From Planctomycetota bacterium (GTDB lineage Bacteria; Planctomycetota; Planctomycetia; Pirellulales; Pirellulaceae): 64,000 bases of DNA. The stretch is taken from the NCBI GenBank assembly GCA_016872725.1, contig VGZC01000010.1, positions 54,922-118,921 on the forward strand, read 5' to 3'. The notes beneath the pieces are model-generated. The model was not told the origin of the DNA, made no database searches, and saw nothing but the letters and a program-made list of their open reading frames with translations. Positions 37,621-46,668 of this stretch are shown here, one piece after another (within the stretch, counting starts at the first letter, position 1; each line of letters opens with the position of its first letter). A program made the position numbers and the translations under genes.

Positions 37621-39690
37621 TCAATGCGCGTAGAGAGGCAGGTGGCGATAATAGACTTCAAGCATGTACGTGCAGAGGCACGTCACGTAGAGCCTGCCGC
37701 CTTGCCGATCGTTCGGGTCGTCGGTCGGCGCCCAGCTTCCCGCGTCCTGCCCCGACGCGATCTGCCGCTCGGGAATGGCCTGACGCATCACGGCATTCCA
37801 TCGGAACCAGTCCTGGCCTCCCATATGGTGCAGGACCTGAGTCGCGTAGTACCAGTAATAGACGTTCGGTTGGTCCCAGGCGATCGGATTGGCGAGCATT
37901 TCATCGCAGCCTTTCCGCAGTCGCGGATCCGACCTTGGCCAGCCGAGGTATTGCCGGCATAGGAGGCCCTCGGCGGTCATCGAGAGCCTCGCGGGGCCGC
38001 CCGCTTGATAGGCGTATCGGGCGCCCTCGTCGAGCTGAGCGGAGTCCAGGTATTGTCCGATCCCTTGCAGTGTGAAGTTCGATACTTCGAGCCCCGCCAT
38101 GCGGCCGCTCTGGAAGGCCATCGAAAACCAACCCGTGACGGAAACATCGCTGTCGACTTTCGGATCGTATCGCCAGCCTCCCTCTGGAGCCTGGATCCGC
38201 CCGCAGTACTTGATCGCCTTCTGGGCGGCCTGCCCGACCTGTTCGTCCTGGGTCATCGCGTACAGTTCGCAGGCGACGATCGTCGCCATGGCGTGCGAAT
38301 AGAGCCGATGATGGCGCGGACCTTCCCGGAAAAAATTGCCTTCCTCGTCCTGCATGCGAAGCAACGCGTTGACACCCCGTCCGACGACGGGTAGATAGTC
38401 GCCTTCACGGTGCGTGTGTCCCGCGCCGAGGAACGCGAGAAGGGCCATCGCCGTCGCGGCCGTCCGGCTTTCATCGATTCCGCCGTCGGGGAACGGTTCG
38501 TCGAGCCGCCAGCTCCCGTCGCGCTGTTGCTGGCGGCGAAGCCACTCGAGGGCCATGCGCACGGAGGCTTCGGTCGAATTCGTTCCGCCATAGACGGCCA
38601 ACATCGCTTTCTTGGCGCCGGGCTGGCGGCCGTTGAGCATCGTGCCGATCGTCGGCGCCGCCAGATGGCTCGTCGCGCTCGATCCGGCGACGTCGAGCGA
38701 TTGCAAGTCGGGCGGCGCCGCGAACGGATCATCGACCGGTCGATCGGCGATCGCCATGTCGGTTTCGAGGTTCCGTTCGAGGTCCATCGAGTTCGCCGGA
38801 AGGATCGACTCGAGCTGCTCGCCGATCCGCTCCGAATAGGTCGCTTCGAGCATCAAGACGTTCTTGCGGAGCGAGGGGATGGCGATGAACGCGAGCACGA
38901 TCACAAGGGCCATGTGGAAGACGAGGCTGACGAGCCACGCGGGCGCTTCGCGGACCACGCGCACATGCCAAGGAAGTGACGGACCTTTGTCACCCTCGTC
39001 CGGCGAATCCCCAAGCGGCGCGGTGAGCGGCGCGGCCCGGGCCGCCGGGCCGGCGGGCGGTCCCTGTCCGCCTCGCGCCCGAGCCGGAGGACTCGGCGCG
39101 ACGATGGGACCGGCCGAACCGGGCGAAGGGGCACCGGACTGCGGCGCGGCCGGCGTGGGCGAGGCCGCTTGGGATGCCGGTTTCGTCACGTCGCGCGGCT
39201 TGGTCGACGGAGCAGCGCCTGCGGACGGGCGGACCGGTGGAGGAAGCATGGGATCGGGAGGCGCGGCGCGCGGAATAGGGGGCGGCGGAGCGGCGGGCGC
39301 CGGCCTTGAGGGCGGCGGGCGGTTCGCCGGTGGAAACAGGTCGTCCGGCGGCCCTGGATGGGCGGCCGGTTTGCGCGCGGCCGGAGCGCGGGACTCGGGC
39401 GGCGGCGACGCCGGACGGCGAGACGCCGGGGGCGTTGCCGGTGGATCGTTCGAGCGGATCGGCGGTATGGGCGGTGCCGGCGCCGGCGTCGGCCCGGAGG
39501 GCGCGGGCGTCGATGTGGCGAGCGGCCCGGACGCGCTTGGCGGAACGGGAGTCGGGAGAGGATCGGGCGGCGACCCCGCCGCCTTCGGCGACGCCGACGG
39601 ACGCGGATCCACCGGCGGCGGAGGTGGTACAAACGGTACGCCGGGCGGCGGACGGGGCGAACGGTCACGCTGGGGAGGTTGGGATGCCAT
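37621..39690 (-). CDS. Proline-rich membrane-anchored protein with prenyltransferase/squalene-oxidase-like domain
   Basis: The 689-residue protein has a low-complexity N-terminal half (about 1-240) of proline, alanine and serine, a single membrane helix (251-272, AWLVSLVFHMALVIVLAFIA), and a C-terminal alpha/alpha-barrel-like domain (about 400-689) with repeats such as MALEWLRRQQQRDGSWRLDE, GVNALLRMQDEEGNFFREG and AIKYCGRIQAPEGGWRYD. The QxxDGSW/QxxxGGW repeats are typical of prenyltransferase and squalene-oxidase repeats. In planctomycetes such proteins are common, membrane anchored and of unknown substrate. The start is chosen at 39690; 39720 and 39753 are in frame. Confidence 0.8.
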   Translation of the reverse strand: MASQPPQRDRSPRPPPGVPFVPPPPPVDPRPSASPKAAGSPPDPLPTPVPPSASGPLATSTPAPSGPTPAPAPPIPPIRSNDPPATPPASRRPASPPPESRAPAARKPAAHPGPPDDLFPPANRPPPSRPAPAAPPPPIPRAAPPDPMLPPPVRPSAGAAPSTKPRDVTKPASQAASPTPAAPQSGAPSPGSAGPIVAPSPPARARGGQGPPAGPAARAAPLTAPLGDSPDEGDKGPSLPWHVRVVREAPAWLVSLVFHMALVIVLAFIAIPSLRKNVLMLEATYSERIGEQLESILPANSMDLERNLETDMAIADRPVDDPFAAPPDLQSLDVAGSSATSHLAAPTIGTMLNGRQPGAKKAMLAVYGGTNSTEASVRMALEWLRRQQQRDGSWRLDEPFPDGGIDESRTAATAMALLAFLGAGHTHREGDYLPVVGRGVNALLRMQDEEGNFFREGPRHHRLYSHAMATIVACELYAMTQDEQVGQAAQKAIKYCGRIQAPEGGWRYDPKVDSDVSVTGWFSMAFQSGRMAGLEVSNFTLQGIGQYLDSAQLDEGARYAYQAGGPARLSMTAEGLLCRQYLGWPRSDPRLRKGCDEMLANPIAWDQPNVYYWYYATQVLHHMGGQDWFRWNAVMRQAIPERQIASGQDAGSWAPTDDPNDRQGGRLYVTCLCTYMLEVYYRHLPLYAH

Positions 39691-40055
39691 TCCGGTTTCG
39701 TGCCGTCGGGTCCCGATCATCGGAACCGCGTGGGACCGATCGGTGGGAGACACAATACGCCGAGCCTAAATCGAGTGTACCCGGGGCCTTGGGTCGCGCC
39801 AAGGAAACCGGGCGCGCGGACGGGGATTCCAAGCCGACCGGCGCCGATCCGTTCCGTTTGAAACCGGCGAAACGGCGCCGATGCCCAGCCGACCCGGCGC
39901 CGCGCCAAACTCGGCGGCGCCTCGTGGAAACGGCCATCCACCAGCGCATCGAGAACGAGCGCCACGATCGGCCGTCGGACATCGAGATAATGCGCGCACC
40001 GAGCGTCAGGCCCCTCGACGGCGTCCGCGGATCGGCTACAATAGCGAACACCTGA
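39691..40055. other. Intergenic region upstream of initiator tRNA
   Basis: No gene is seen between the proline-rich protein and the tRNA. The stretch holds the tRNA promoter listed below and presumably the divergent promoter for the protein gene, which was not identified. Confidence 0.55.
40015..40042 (+). promoter_or_regulatory. Likely promoter of initiator tRNA
   Basis: TCGACG and TACAAT are separated by 16 bases. The TACAAT box ends 13 bp before the mature 5' end of the tRNA, a typical stable-RNA arrangement. Confidence 0.6.
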
Positions 40056-40129
<74 letters not shown>

Positions 40130-40173
40130 CTTGACCAAACCGTAGCGAACAATCGCTACCGCTGGGTTATACG

Positions 40174-40206
40174 AAAAGCCACCGTCGAGACACGGTGGCT
40201 TTTTTC
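40174..40206 (+). terminator. Intrinsic terminator after initiator tRNA
   Basis: AAAAGCCACCGT (40174-40185) pairs with ACGGTGGCTTTT over a 6-nt loop and runs into six or more T. A smaller hairpin, GTAGCGA/TCGCTAC (40142-40159), precedes it. The symmetry would also allow termination from the minus strand. Confidence 0.92.
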
Positions 40207-40905
40207 GTCGAAACGCGAGGACTCGCAACGGGTTCCGCCTGTGTCTCCCGGCGTGTTTGTCTCGGCCATTGTCGCGCGCGACGTCCGGCCGGCGCGGCCC
40301 AACCCCGCTCCGGGGCCGAAAGTCTCAAAGTCTCTGTCGCGCCAAAGGTCTCGGGTTATCGTTTGGTCAGGCTCGACGGAGGGAGCAGGAAACGACCTTG
40401 TCCTAGTCTCTCCGTCGACCAAAACGGAGAGACATACGGCGCGACTTCGGCTCCTTCCTGCGGTTGACTCATATCCGATACGCCGCACGTTCCGATGGCG
40501 TCTGCCAAAGGTGTCGCGCGCGACAAGCAACTGCCGCAGGCCGATCGCGCTCCGAAGGCCAAAGTCTCGAAGCCTCGGCCGTGCCTCAAATCTCCGGTAA
40601 TCGAGTTGGTTGTGATCGTCCGAGAGAAACCAAAAACGGGACCGTTCGGTTCGATGAACGAATGAGACCGCATGGCCGACGTGATCGCGTCGACGCAAGT
40701 GACTGGCCATAGCGACTGCTCGTGAACCCTACCAGGCTGAGACAATCGTACTGCACGTCACCGGGGTGTATCTCAATCAAGCACAAGTGATCGGGAAACA
40801 GCCGCCAAAGTTCGGTCACCACACGCCAGGCACGAACTTATTCAAGTTGCCGCTATTGCATCACGCTCAGACTTCGTACCGCGATCTAAACACTCGTTGT
40901 AGTCG
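40207..40905. other. Gene-free segment holding two degenerate long direct repeats
   Basis: No protein gene is convincing. Two segments 242 bp apart (about 40268-40400 and 40510-40642) align: both carry TGTCGCGCGCGAC, then CGCTCCG, GGCC(G)AAAGTCTC and an ATCG..TTGGT part, with scattered differences. They may be copies of an RNA-coding or protein-binding element, or the relic of a duplicated gene. The last 250 bp before the operon end show nothing else. Confidence 0.5.
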
Positions 40906-42033
40906 CTAACTCCAGTCGAACCTGTGTTCATCCAACGCCTTTCGGGTATCGTCCATCAGAATTACGAAGGCACCCCCAAACTCCGATTTCAGTGTCTGCG
41001 ACACATCATCCCTTTTCAGAAACTCCAACGCAGACTGATAATCGGCTGCAAACCCAGCCTCGACCGCCGGATTTCGATCTTGTGCGAGCACGCACACCCA
41101 GGGCCGTTGGTCACAAAAGTCACGAAAGAACCGGGCTTTTTGTGCAGAGCTGACTAATAACGCCCCGTAGAAAATTGCCTGGGTCAATGCGCTCGAAGTC
41201 CACTGATCATTCTTGAGCTTTACTTCCGTGACGAGAGGCGATCCATAATTAGCGCCTTTACCATTCGCATCCCCAGTTGGTTCAGTTCCAAGCAGCAAGT
41301 CGAAGGCTACGGTCCGTATGTCTTTTCCCGGAAGCTGACCTCGCCAATTAAACCAGTTGATGTTAAGTGGCATTACTTCGTAATCGACGATCTCTACTGG
41401 CCATGTCGTTGAAAGCGGATTAGAGCCCTTTGCTCTCTGCATTTCAGCAATCAACTTGCGCTTGTCAGCGTCCTCAACGATCTCCCGCTTATCGGGTTCG
41501 CAAATTGCTGGGACACGCCGGTACACGTCGCAGGCCTGTGTGAATGCTTCCAGCAATTGCGCGACGTACCGGTCACTGCCGACCGCATCGGTTTTCCTCC
41601 TGGACTTGCTGGCCAGGAAGATGCGGTACAATTCGGTATCGATGTTCAGACAATCAAGCGTCTTCGAGAACTGATCAACTTGCCGGGCGCATCCCTGAAT
41701 CCGCTGCAAGATGTTGGCGAGCCTTTTCTCGCCCATCTGGATGCTGCCAATCGGAGTATCCCCGATTGCTTCACGGATGCTAGGAACCCATCGGCTCCAA
41801 TGTCGAACTTCGTCAAGCTCGAAGACAAAACTGTCGTCGTACATCGCGAAGGCTGTTGGCAGTTCGGAGATTTGTACTTGCGTGTGATAACCGAAAGGCG
41901 ACTGCCAAGAGAACGACTGCCTCCCAATGTTTATCAGTACTGACGTACTCGTTGGACCATCGGCGTGGACATTAACGAGAAGTCGTTTACCAGTTTGCTC
42001 TGAAAAGTCGTATTTGCCACGATGCACGCACAT
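40906..42033 (-). CDS. PD-(D/E)XK nuclease-like protein (fourth gene of phosphatase/nuclease operon)
   Basis: The 375-residue protein is not recognised as a whole. Its C-terminal part has a PD-(D/E)XK-like core: TVAFDLLLGTEPT with Asp245 and SPLVTEVKLKNDQW with Glu270 and Lys272, followed by a helical segment ALTQAIFYGALLVSSAQ as in this nuclease fold. The N-terminal 230 residues are of unknown type. The ATG at 42033 is preferred because AAAAGGTG lies just upstream; a GTG at 42042 is in frame. Only 15 bp separate it from the previous gene, so it belongs to the same operon. Codon use is less GC-biased than the chromosome. Confidence 0.65.
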   Translation of the reverse strand: MCVHRGKYDFSEQTGKRLLVNVHADGPTSTSVLINIGRQSFSWQSPFGYHTQVQISELPTAFAMYDDSFVFELDEVRHWSRWVPSIREAIGDTPIGSIQMGEKRLANILQRIQGCARQVDQFSKTLDCLNIDTELYRIFLASKSRRKTDAVGSDRYVAQLLEAFTQACDVYRRVPAICEPDKREIVEDADKRKLIAEMQRAKGSNPLSTTWPVEIVDYEVMPLNINWFNWRGQLPGKDIRTVAFDLLLGTEPTGDANGKGANYGSPLVTEVKLKNDQWTSSALTQAIFYGALLVSSAQKARFFRDFCDQRPWVCVLAQDRNPAVEAGFAADYQSALEFLKRDDVSQTLKSEFGGAFVILMDDTRKALDEHRFDWS

Positions 42034-42048
42034 TCGAATCACCTTTTC

Positions 42049-43389
42049 TTATTGATCCCGCACAACAGTTACACTATTCCCAAAATAAATCGGGATGTTC
42101 CCTGGCAGAAAGTGCTCCGACGGCTGGTCAGAGTCGTCTCCTGGTACGAAATGCGGTCCAATCAATTTGCCAGTTTCGAGTTCCACCGTCTCATCGCCCG
42201 TCAATGCACGCAAGAACTGCAAATAATGTTCCGCGTTGCGATCGAGATTAGCTTGCGAGCAGGATTGTGAGCGAAACTCATGAACAAGAAATATCACTTG
42301 AGCGCACTCAAATCGCCGACCTTCGATTATTGTGCTGCCAACAGCATGAAGGAGTTGATAGCGCAGTGTGTTAACCACCGAAGACACACCACCGAACAGC
42401 GCTTTTACAAGCCGATCGATTCTTGCCGGGACCTTACTCCTTGGTTTGTTAAGACCCTTCTGTTTCGCTTCACCTATCGAGTCATTTCCAAACGGTTCAT
42501 CTGCCTTAGCTTCAATCGCAACAAGAACTCGCTGCTCACTTGTGGATTGCCTGCCTACCAATACCATGTCGTGGTTCCTGGCGTTTCCAGTGAACCCGTC
42601 CAACTCCGCGCGGAGTTCGACGATTCCGACCTTTGGAAGAAACCCGACGTGTGATAGGATCTCACCAATACCAGGTGGCATTTGATTGAGAGCGCGGTTG
42701 CCCAGGCTCCATGCACGAGCAACTTCCTTTGCACTGCGCCCATCTTGCCATTGTCGCGATCCTCCTGCTGGTGGGGAAAGCCGAAGCCATTCATCCAACC
42801 ATTCGACTGATGTGTCGCCGCGGATTTCGAGACCATGCCTCGAAAAAATCGGTACCCTCGTGTTGTTCTTGTGCTGTTCCCAATCACTAACCATCGAAGC
42901 AAAGTTCACGCCGCTTGCCTTGGGCAGTTGTGCTTCCGGTACATCGCAGGCGTCGTGGTTCTCTCGCACAGCCTGGACTAACACCGCCATATTTGCTTTA
43001 GAGTCAGCGTCATTGGTCACGGCAAAGCCAACAAACCTGACTTCGTTCACGAAGAACGTTGTTGTCAGTAGGCCACTCGCCTGCAATTCTCCACAGTGCC
43101 TGGCAACATCACTTCGAACGCCGAATAGCAATGGAGTACTGTTGTAAAAATTGAGCTTCCATATAGTCCGTGTTCGGGCGCGAGGATCTCTCCAACTGGC
43201 ACTTCCATTCGGCAGCGGTTCAACACACTCAAAATATTTCAGTAGCGGAGTGACAAAACTGACCAATTCCAGGAAACCAGCATCATTGTTGTGGCGATCG
43301 GTTCGGCTCCTCCCTAGCGCAAGGCCTTCGAAGAACTGATCCATCTCGACTGGCGATGTTGATTCGCTTTCGTCAAAGTCGTGTGACAT
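42049..43389 (-). CDS. PD-(D/E)XK nuclease-like protein, DUF6946-type C-terminus (third gene of operon)
   Basis: The 446-residue protein ends in a nuclease-like domain with ARNHDMVLVG (Asp274) and VLVAIEAKADEPFGND (Glu293, Lys295). The wording IEAKADEPFG recalls DUF6946 proteins, but I could not search. This domain starts near residue 180. The N-terminal 170 residues (SFVTPLLKYFECVEPLP, WKLNFYNSTPLLFGVRSDV) are a separate unknown domain. It starts 35 bp after the preceding gene, with AAAGG upstream. The catalytic Asp and Glu-x-Lys are all present, so the protein may be an active DNase. Confidence 0.68.
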   Translation of the reverse strand: MSHDFDESESTSPVEMDQFFEGLALGRSRTDRHNNDAGFLELVSFVTPLLKYFECVEPLPNGSASWRDPRARTRTIWKLNFYNSTPLLFGVRSDVARHCGELQASGLLTTTFFVNEVRFVGFAVTNDADSKANMAVLVQAVRENHDACDVPEAQLPKASGVNFASMVSDWEQHKNNTRVPIFSRHGLEIRGDTSVEWLDEWLRLSPPAGGSRQWQDGRSAKEVARAWSLGNRALNQMPPGIGEILSHVGFLPKVGIVELRAELDGFTGNARNHDMVLVGRQSTSEQRVLVAIEAKADEPFGNDSIGEAKQKGLNKPRSKVPARIDRLVKALFGGVSSVVNTLRYQLLHAVGSTIIEGRRFECAQVIFLVHEFRSQSCSQANLDRNAEHYLQFLRALTGDETVELETGKLIGPHFVPGDDSDQPSEHFLPGNIPIYFGNSVTVVRDQ

Positions 43390-43424
43390 GCGGGGCCTTT
43401 CTCAAGTGTATTGCGCCGAATATC

Positions 43425-44444
43425 TCATCGTTCAGGGGTGAACTCAAATGCCTTGGTAAGCCCTGCAGTCTTTTCGTCGATGTACTCGATCACTCCGGAC
43501 CGGCGTGCTGCCGGGTTGTCCTGAATCGCGAGCGCCATACCTTCCCACTCGGCTCGGCGAAACTTGTCACGGCATTGTGGTCTCACCAGTTTCGTGAACT
43601 CCAGAGCGCTTTGCGATTCATGGCATCGTCGAACTAGGTTTACGTGGTACGGACGAGTAGTCGAGTTGTCCCGCGCGGACATCCATTCAGCAAATACGGT
43701 GTTGCGCCAAAGCTGATAATGGATACACGGGGCCGAACATGCCTTACCGTAGTCGAGCAACTGCAGAGATGAATCCCAATAGATGTCCAGCAACTCGCGG
43801 AGCGTCAGTGATCGCAAGTCTTTGCGCTTGCCGGGCGTATAGCATGGATTTGGGCTGGTGAACTTCGCTTCGATCAACAGTAGATACTCTCCGGGCAGAT
43901 GCAACGCGATGTCGGGCTCCGTCAGCGGTCGCTTTACGGGCAGGTTGCTTTCGAATTGCTCCCTGGCAGCGATCAGTAAGTCCCATGGCTCAAAGGAGTC
44001 ATCGTTGACCTGGATTCCCCAGAGGTAGAGATCCGGTTCCTGTCGATGCTCTTCGCCGATCATTAACTTGGCTACATTCGCTAGCAGCCCGGCTTCCTGG
44101 AGAGATCGAAAGACGTTCCAACTCAGTGCGTCTTCCGAGTTCTCAGCACCAAGGCGATGGCTCTCGTACTTAAACGGATGGCCCACAATGCTGTTGGCGA
44201 ACACATCTGGCGAGGCAATGATATTTCGGGATGCGTCGCGGTAGGAATATGTCGAACCGAACCGTGAGTGATGGCAATAGATTCCATGGTCTGGACACAG
44301 TTCACCGTCGCTATGCCGGGTTGGACGGCGCACGAATTGCTGACACCCGCGAACGTAGCAGCGGATCAGATTGGGATCGTTAGGATGGACGATCACCTGG
44401 GGATCAAGATCATGGACTCCATAGGGAAGCTGAACGTTGGCCAA
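43425..44444 (-). CDS. Zinc-ribbon plus PD-(D/E)XK nuclease-like protein (second gene of operon)
   Basis: The 339-residue protein has a Cys/His-rich N-terminal segment (Cys29, Cys34, Cys50, His53, Cys57, His58) that looks like a zinc-binding module. A nuclease-like core follows: helix ENSEDALSWNVFRSL (Glu104), EPDIALHLPGEY (Asp178) and LLIEAKFTSPNP (Glu192, Lys194), the full PD-(D/E)XK set. Start: a TTG at 44444 with GGGAG about 8 bases upstream; it follows the phosphatase stop by 3 bp, so the two are tightly coupled. The zinc module may bind the target nucleic acid. Confidence 0.7.
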   Translation of the reverse strand: MANVQLPYGVHDLDPQVIVHPNDPNLIRCYVRGCQQFVRRPTRHSDGELCPDHGIYCHHSRFGSTYSYRDASRNIIASPDVFANSIVGHPFKYESHRLGAENSEDALSWNVFRSLQEAGLLANVAKLMIGEEHRQEPDLYLWGIQVNDDSFEPWDLLIAAREQFESNLPVKRPLTEPDIALHLPGEYLLLIEAKFTSPNPCYTPGKRKDLRSLTLRELLDIYWDSSLQLLDYGKACSAPCIHYQLWRNTVFAEWMSARDNSTTRPYHVNLVRRCHESQSALEFTKLVRPQCRDKFRRAEWEGMALAIQDNPAARRSGVIEYIDEKTAGLTKAFEFTPER

Positions 44445-44447
44445 GAA

Positions 44448-44882
44448 CTAGCTCCCTCTCGACAGTTGCGCGATGGTGTCGCGCATTAACCGGTAAACAT
44501 ACTCGTTGGGTTGCGAGTCGGCCCGAATCACTTCGACATCCCCTCCCAGAGCTTCGGCCAGGGCGATCGCTGCCGCCGGGCTGCGGCTCATCCCCTGCTC
44601 GCAATGGCAGACGATGGTTCCGACTTTTTCCCGGTAAGTTTGAACAAACTCCCAGATTTTCACGGCATCGTGGGATTCCATCAAGCGGATTTCAGGTGGC
44701 AATGGGAAACTTCGAGCCGGCTCCGCGTCGTGAAATGCCAGAAAGAGGGCATCGCGCAGTGCGGCCGGTTTGCGAGGTCGAACGGCTGGCTTGTCGGGGT
44801 CGCGGATAGAGATCAGCACGTAGGGTGTTCTGACGACAATACCGCGCTCAATCGACCGGCGATCGTAAATGAGAAACTGCAT
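44448..44882 (-). CDS. Dual-specificity/tyrosine phosphatase-like protein (first gene of operon)
   Basis: The 144-residue protein carries the cysteine-phosphatase loop HCEQGMSRSPAAA (Cys94, Arg100; HCx5R followed by Ser) and an upstream DALFLAFHDAEP in which Asp52 could be the general acid. It is compact like bacterial dual-specificity phosphatases. The start at 44882 has a perfect AAAGGAAAA upstream. It is the first gene of a four-gene unit with three nuclease-like proteins, so it may reverse a phosphorylation (of protein, nucleotide or sugar) that controls or triggers them. That role is inference. Confidence 0.8.
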   Translation of the reverse strand: MQFLIYDRRSIERGIVVRTPYVLISIRDPDKPAVRPRKPAALRDALFLAFHDAEPARSFPLPPEIRLMESHDAVKIWEFVQTYREKVGTIVCHCEQGMSRSPAAAIALAEALGGDVEVIRADSQPNEYVYRLMRDTIAQLSRGS

Positions 44883-45435
44883 TTTTCCTTTCAAATCACA
44901 AAAAGCGACGGTCCGGCCACGAGAACATGGATCGATTCACGCGATAACGCTGCTCGTGCCGTGATGCGAAACGTACCGTTGCTGCGGCGTTGGACGATTT
45001 AGCTGCGAGCCCAAAGCCCGAGCGTCGCCACGCCAGATTGCAGCAAGGGCGTCCGCCGGCAGTGAAGCAGCCGCCACCCCACAGCGGGGCCTGCGTTTCT
45101 CCGTGAGCCGGACCGTCGAAGCAAATTGTAAATCCCGGTTTTGACAAGCGCGGGTCACGCTTCGAAAAAAGTCGTGCGGATCCTGGAAAGCGGCGACTAT
45201 CGTCCAACGGAATCCTTGTCGACACCGTCGCATTCGCCGATTTTTCCGGGGCCATTTCCCGTGGACCCACGTTTGTCATGAAACGTTGGTAGGCTTTCGT
45301 GGAATCGATCTCGATTCGGTTCGCGGGACACAACATGGTAAAACAGCCGTCACGGAATCGTCGCGAGGTGAACAGCCGATAAGCGACGAGCGCGCCTGCT
45401 CCATTTTGATGCCTTGGCTTCCGGGGAGTGCCAGA
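44883..45435. other. Divergent control region between the operon and the WYL regulator
   Basis: The 553-bp spacer holds no convincing gene and must carry both divergent promoters. The one clear site is the inverted repeat at 45269-45286, listed separately. Confidence 0.55.
45269..45286. promoter_or_regulatory. Inverted repeat, candidate operator of the WYL regulator
   Basis: ACGTTT and AAACGT flank a 6-bp GTCATG spacer, a perfect 6+6 inverted repeat 150 bp upstream of the WYL-regulator start. Binding by the adjacent dimeric regulator is plausible but unproven. Confidence 0.35.
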
Positions 45436-46467
45436 GTGGCAAAGAAACCAGCGAAACGTAAACAAAGAATCCCAACCAAAAAGTCCGACGCTGACCGCCG
45501 TCTTCGTCAGGCCGCCCGGCTGGCCGACCATCTACGGCTGCTGCAACTGCTGTTGGGGCGAGGACGCTGGGACTACGCGAGCCTGGCTGCGGAGATGGAA
45601 TGCAGTGAACGCACGATTCGTCGGCGCCTCGACGCGCTCGAACTGGCGGGTGTCCCAGCCTATTACGATCAGCAGCTTCGATCCATTCGCGTTCTTCCAG
45701 GTGTAAAGTTTCCTGTCCTCCAGCTCAGCCGTGACGAATTACTCGAACAGGCGACGGCAACCGTGCTCGCGGGCGCGAAGGGACTGGATGCAGCCGCGAG
45801 CGTTCCGGCCACAGAGAAGTTGGCCGCACTCGCACCCGACGAAGTTTCTCAACTCTTGGCCGACGCTCAGCAGGTGATGGGGGCTCTCGACCTGCGGTTG
45901 GCGGATCACAGCAAGCATCACGACATCCTGAAAACCATTCAGTGGGCCCTCATCGAACGACGTCAGATTGCGGGACTCTACAAGACGCCTTATCAGGATC
46001 GGCCGGTCAGCCTGGCGTTGCACCCGATTCGGCTGTGTTTGGCGGGCCAGGCCTGGTACCTCATCGCCCGGCCCGAAGATGGCGACGAGCCCAAGACGTA
46101 TCGGGTTACCCGCTTTCAGTCAGCACGTCCGGTCGATGCCAAGGCTGATGTTCCAAATGAATTCGACCTGGACACCTATTTCGGCAACGCTTGGAACGTG
46201 TTCCGTGGTGCGAAAGAGTATGAAGTCGAAATCGAATTTACGCCGGACGCGGCGGAAATCGTCACCGAGACCGTCTGGCACAAGACTCAGCAAGTCCAGC
46301 GACTGGACAATGGCAGCGTGCGCATGACGTTCACGGTCGACGGTTTGGACGAAATCGTGTGGTGGGTCTTGGGTTGGTCAGGACGAGCCAAGGTAAAACG
46401 CCCTGAAGAATTGCGCAACGCGGTCATTCAGCGACTGGAACAGGCGCTGCGACTTCAGCAGTCGTAA
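45436..46467 (+). CDS. WYL-domain transcriptional regulator (HTH-WYL)
   Basis: The 343-residue protein has a basic N-terminus, a helix-turn-helix of DeoR/MarR-like type (DHLRLLQLLLGRGRWDYASL, EMECSERTIRRRLDALELAGV) and a WYL domain: IKWALIERRQIAGLYKTPY-like start, then LHPIRLCLAGQAWYLIARPED with the WYL motif as WYL. A C-terminal WCX-like part follows (VRMTFTVDGLDEIVWWVLGW). WYL regulators often repress phage-defence operons and sense nucleic-acid or nucleotide ligands. It is divergent from the phosphatase/nuclease operon. The GTG at 45436 is chosen because GGGGAG lies 8 bases upstream; an ATG at 45409 is possible. Confidence 0.88.
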   Translation: MAKKPAKRKQRIPTKKSDADRRLRQAARLADHLRLLQLLLGRGRWDYASLAAEMECSERTIRRRLDALELAGVPAYYDQQLRSIRVLPGVKFPVLQLSRDELLEQATATVLAGAKGLDAAASVPATEKLAALAPDEVSQLLADAQQVMGALDLRLADHSKHHDILKTIQWALIERRQIAGLYKTPYQDRPVSLALHPIRLCLAGQAWYLIARPEDGDEPKTYRVTRFQSARPVDAKADVPNEFDLDTYFGNAWNVFRGAKEYEVEIEFTPDAAEIVTETVWHKTQQVQRLDNGSVRMTFTVDGLDEIVWWVLGWSGRAKVKRPEELRNAVIQRLEQALRLQQS

Positions 46468-46668
46468 CAGCTGTCGGCACCAGTGAGACGTCGCTCCAAC
46501 TTCCTGGAGCCACTGCGCTGTCGCCCCGCCTGACCCACGTGTGTCCATCACCCCCGCTAACATTCGCATGCTTGATCTGTTTCATCCGCGCTGGGTTGAT
46601 CGCAACACGCATTTCAGGGCTGCGACGATGCAACATGATTTACGTGACCTAGGAAGCCGAGCATCTAC

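Noticed and set aside
40906..44444. The three nuclease-like genes as a type I or III restriction-modification system
   Set aside because: No methyltransferase or helicase gene is present, and each protein lacks the motifs of such subunits.
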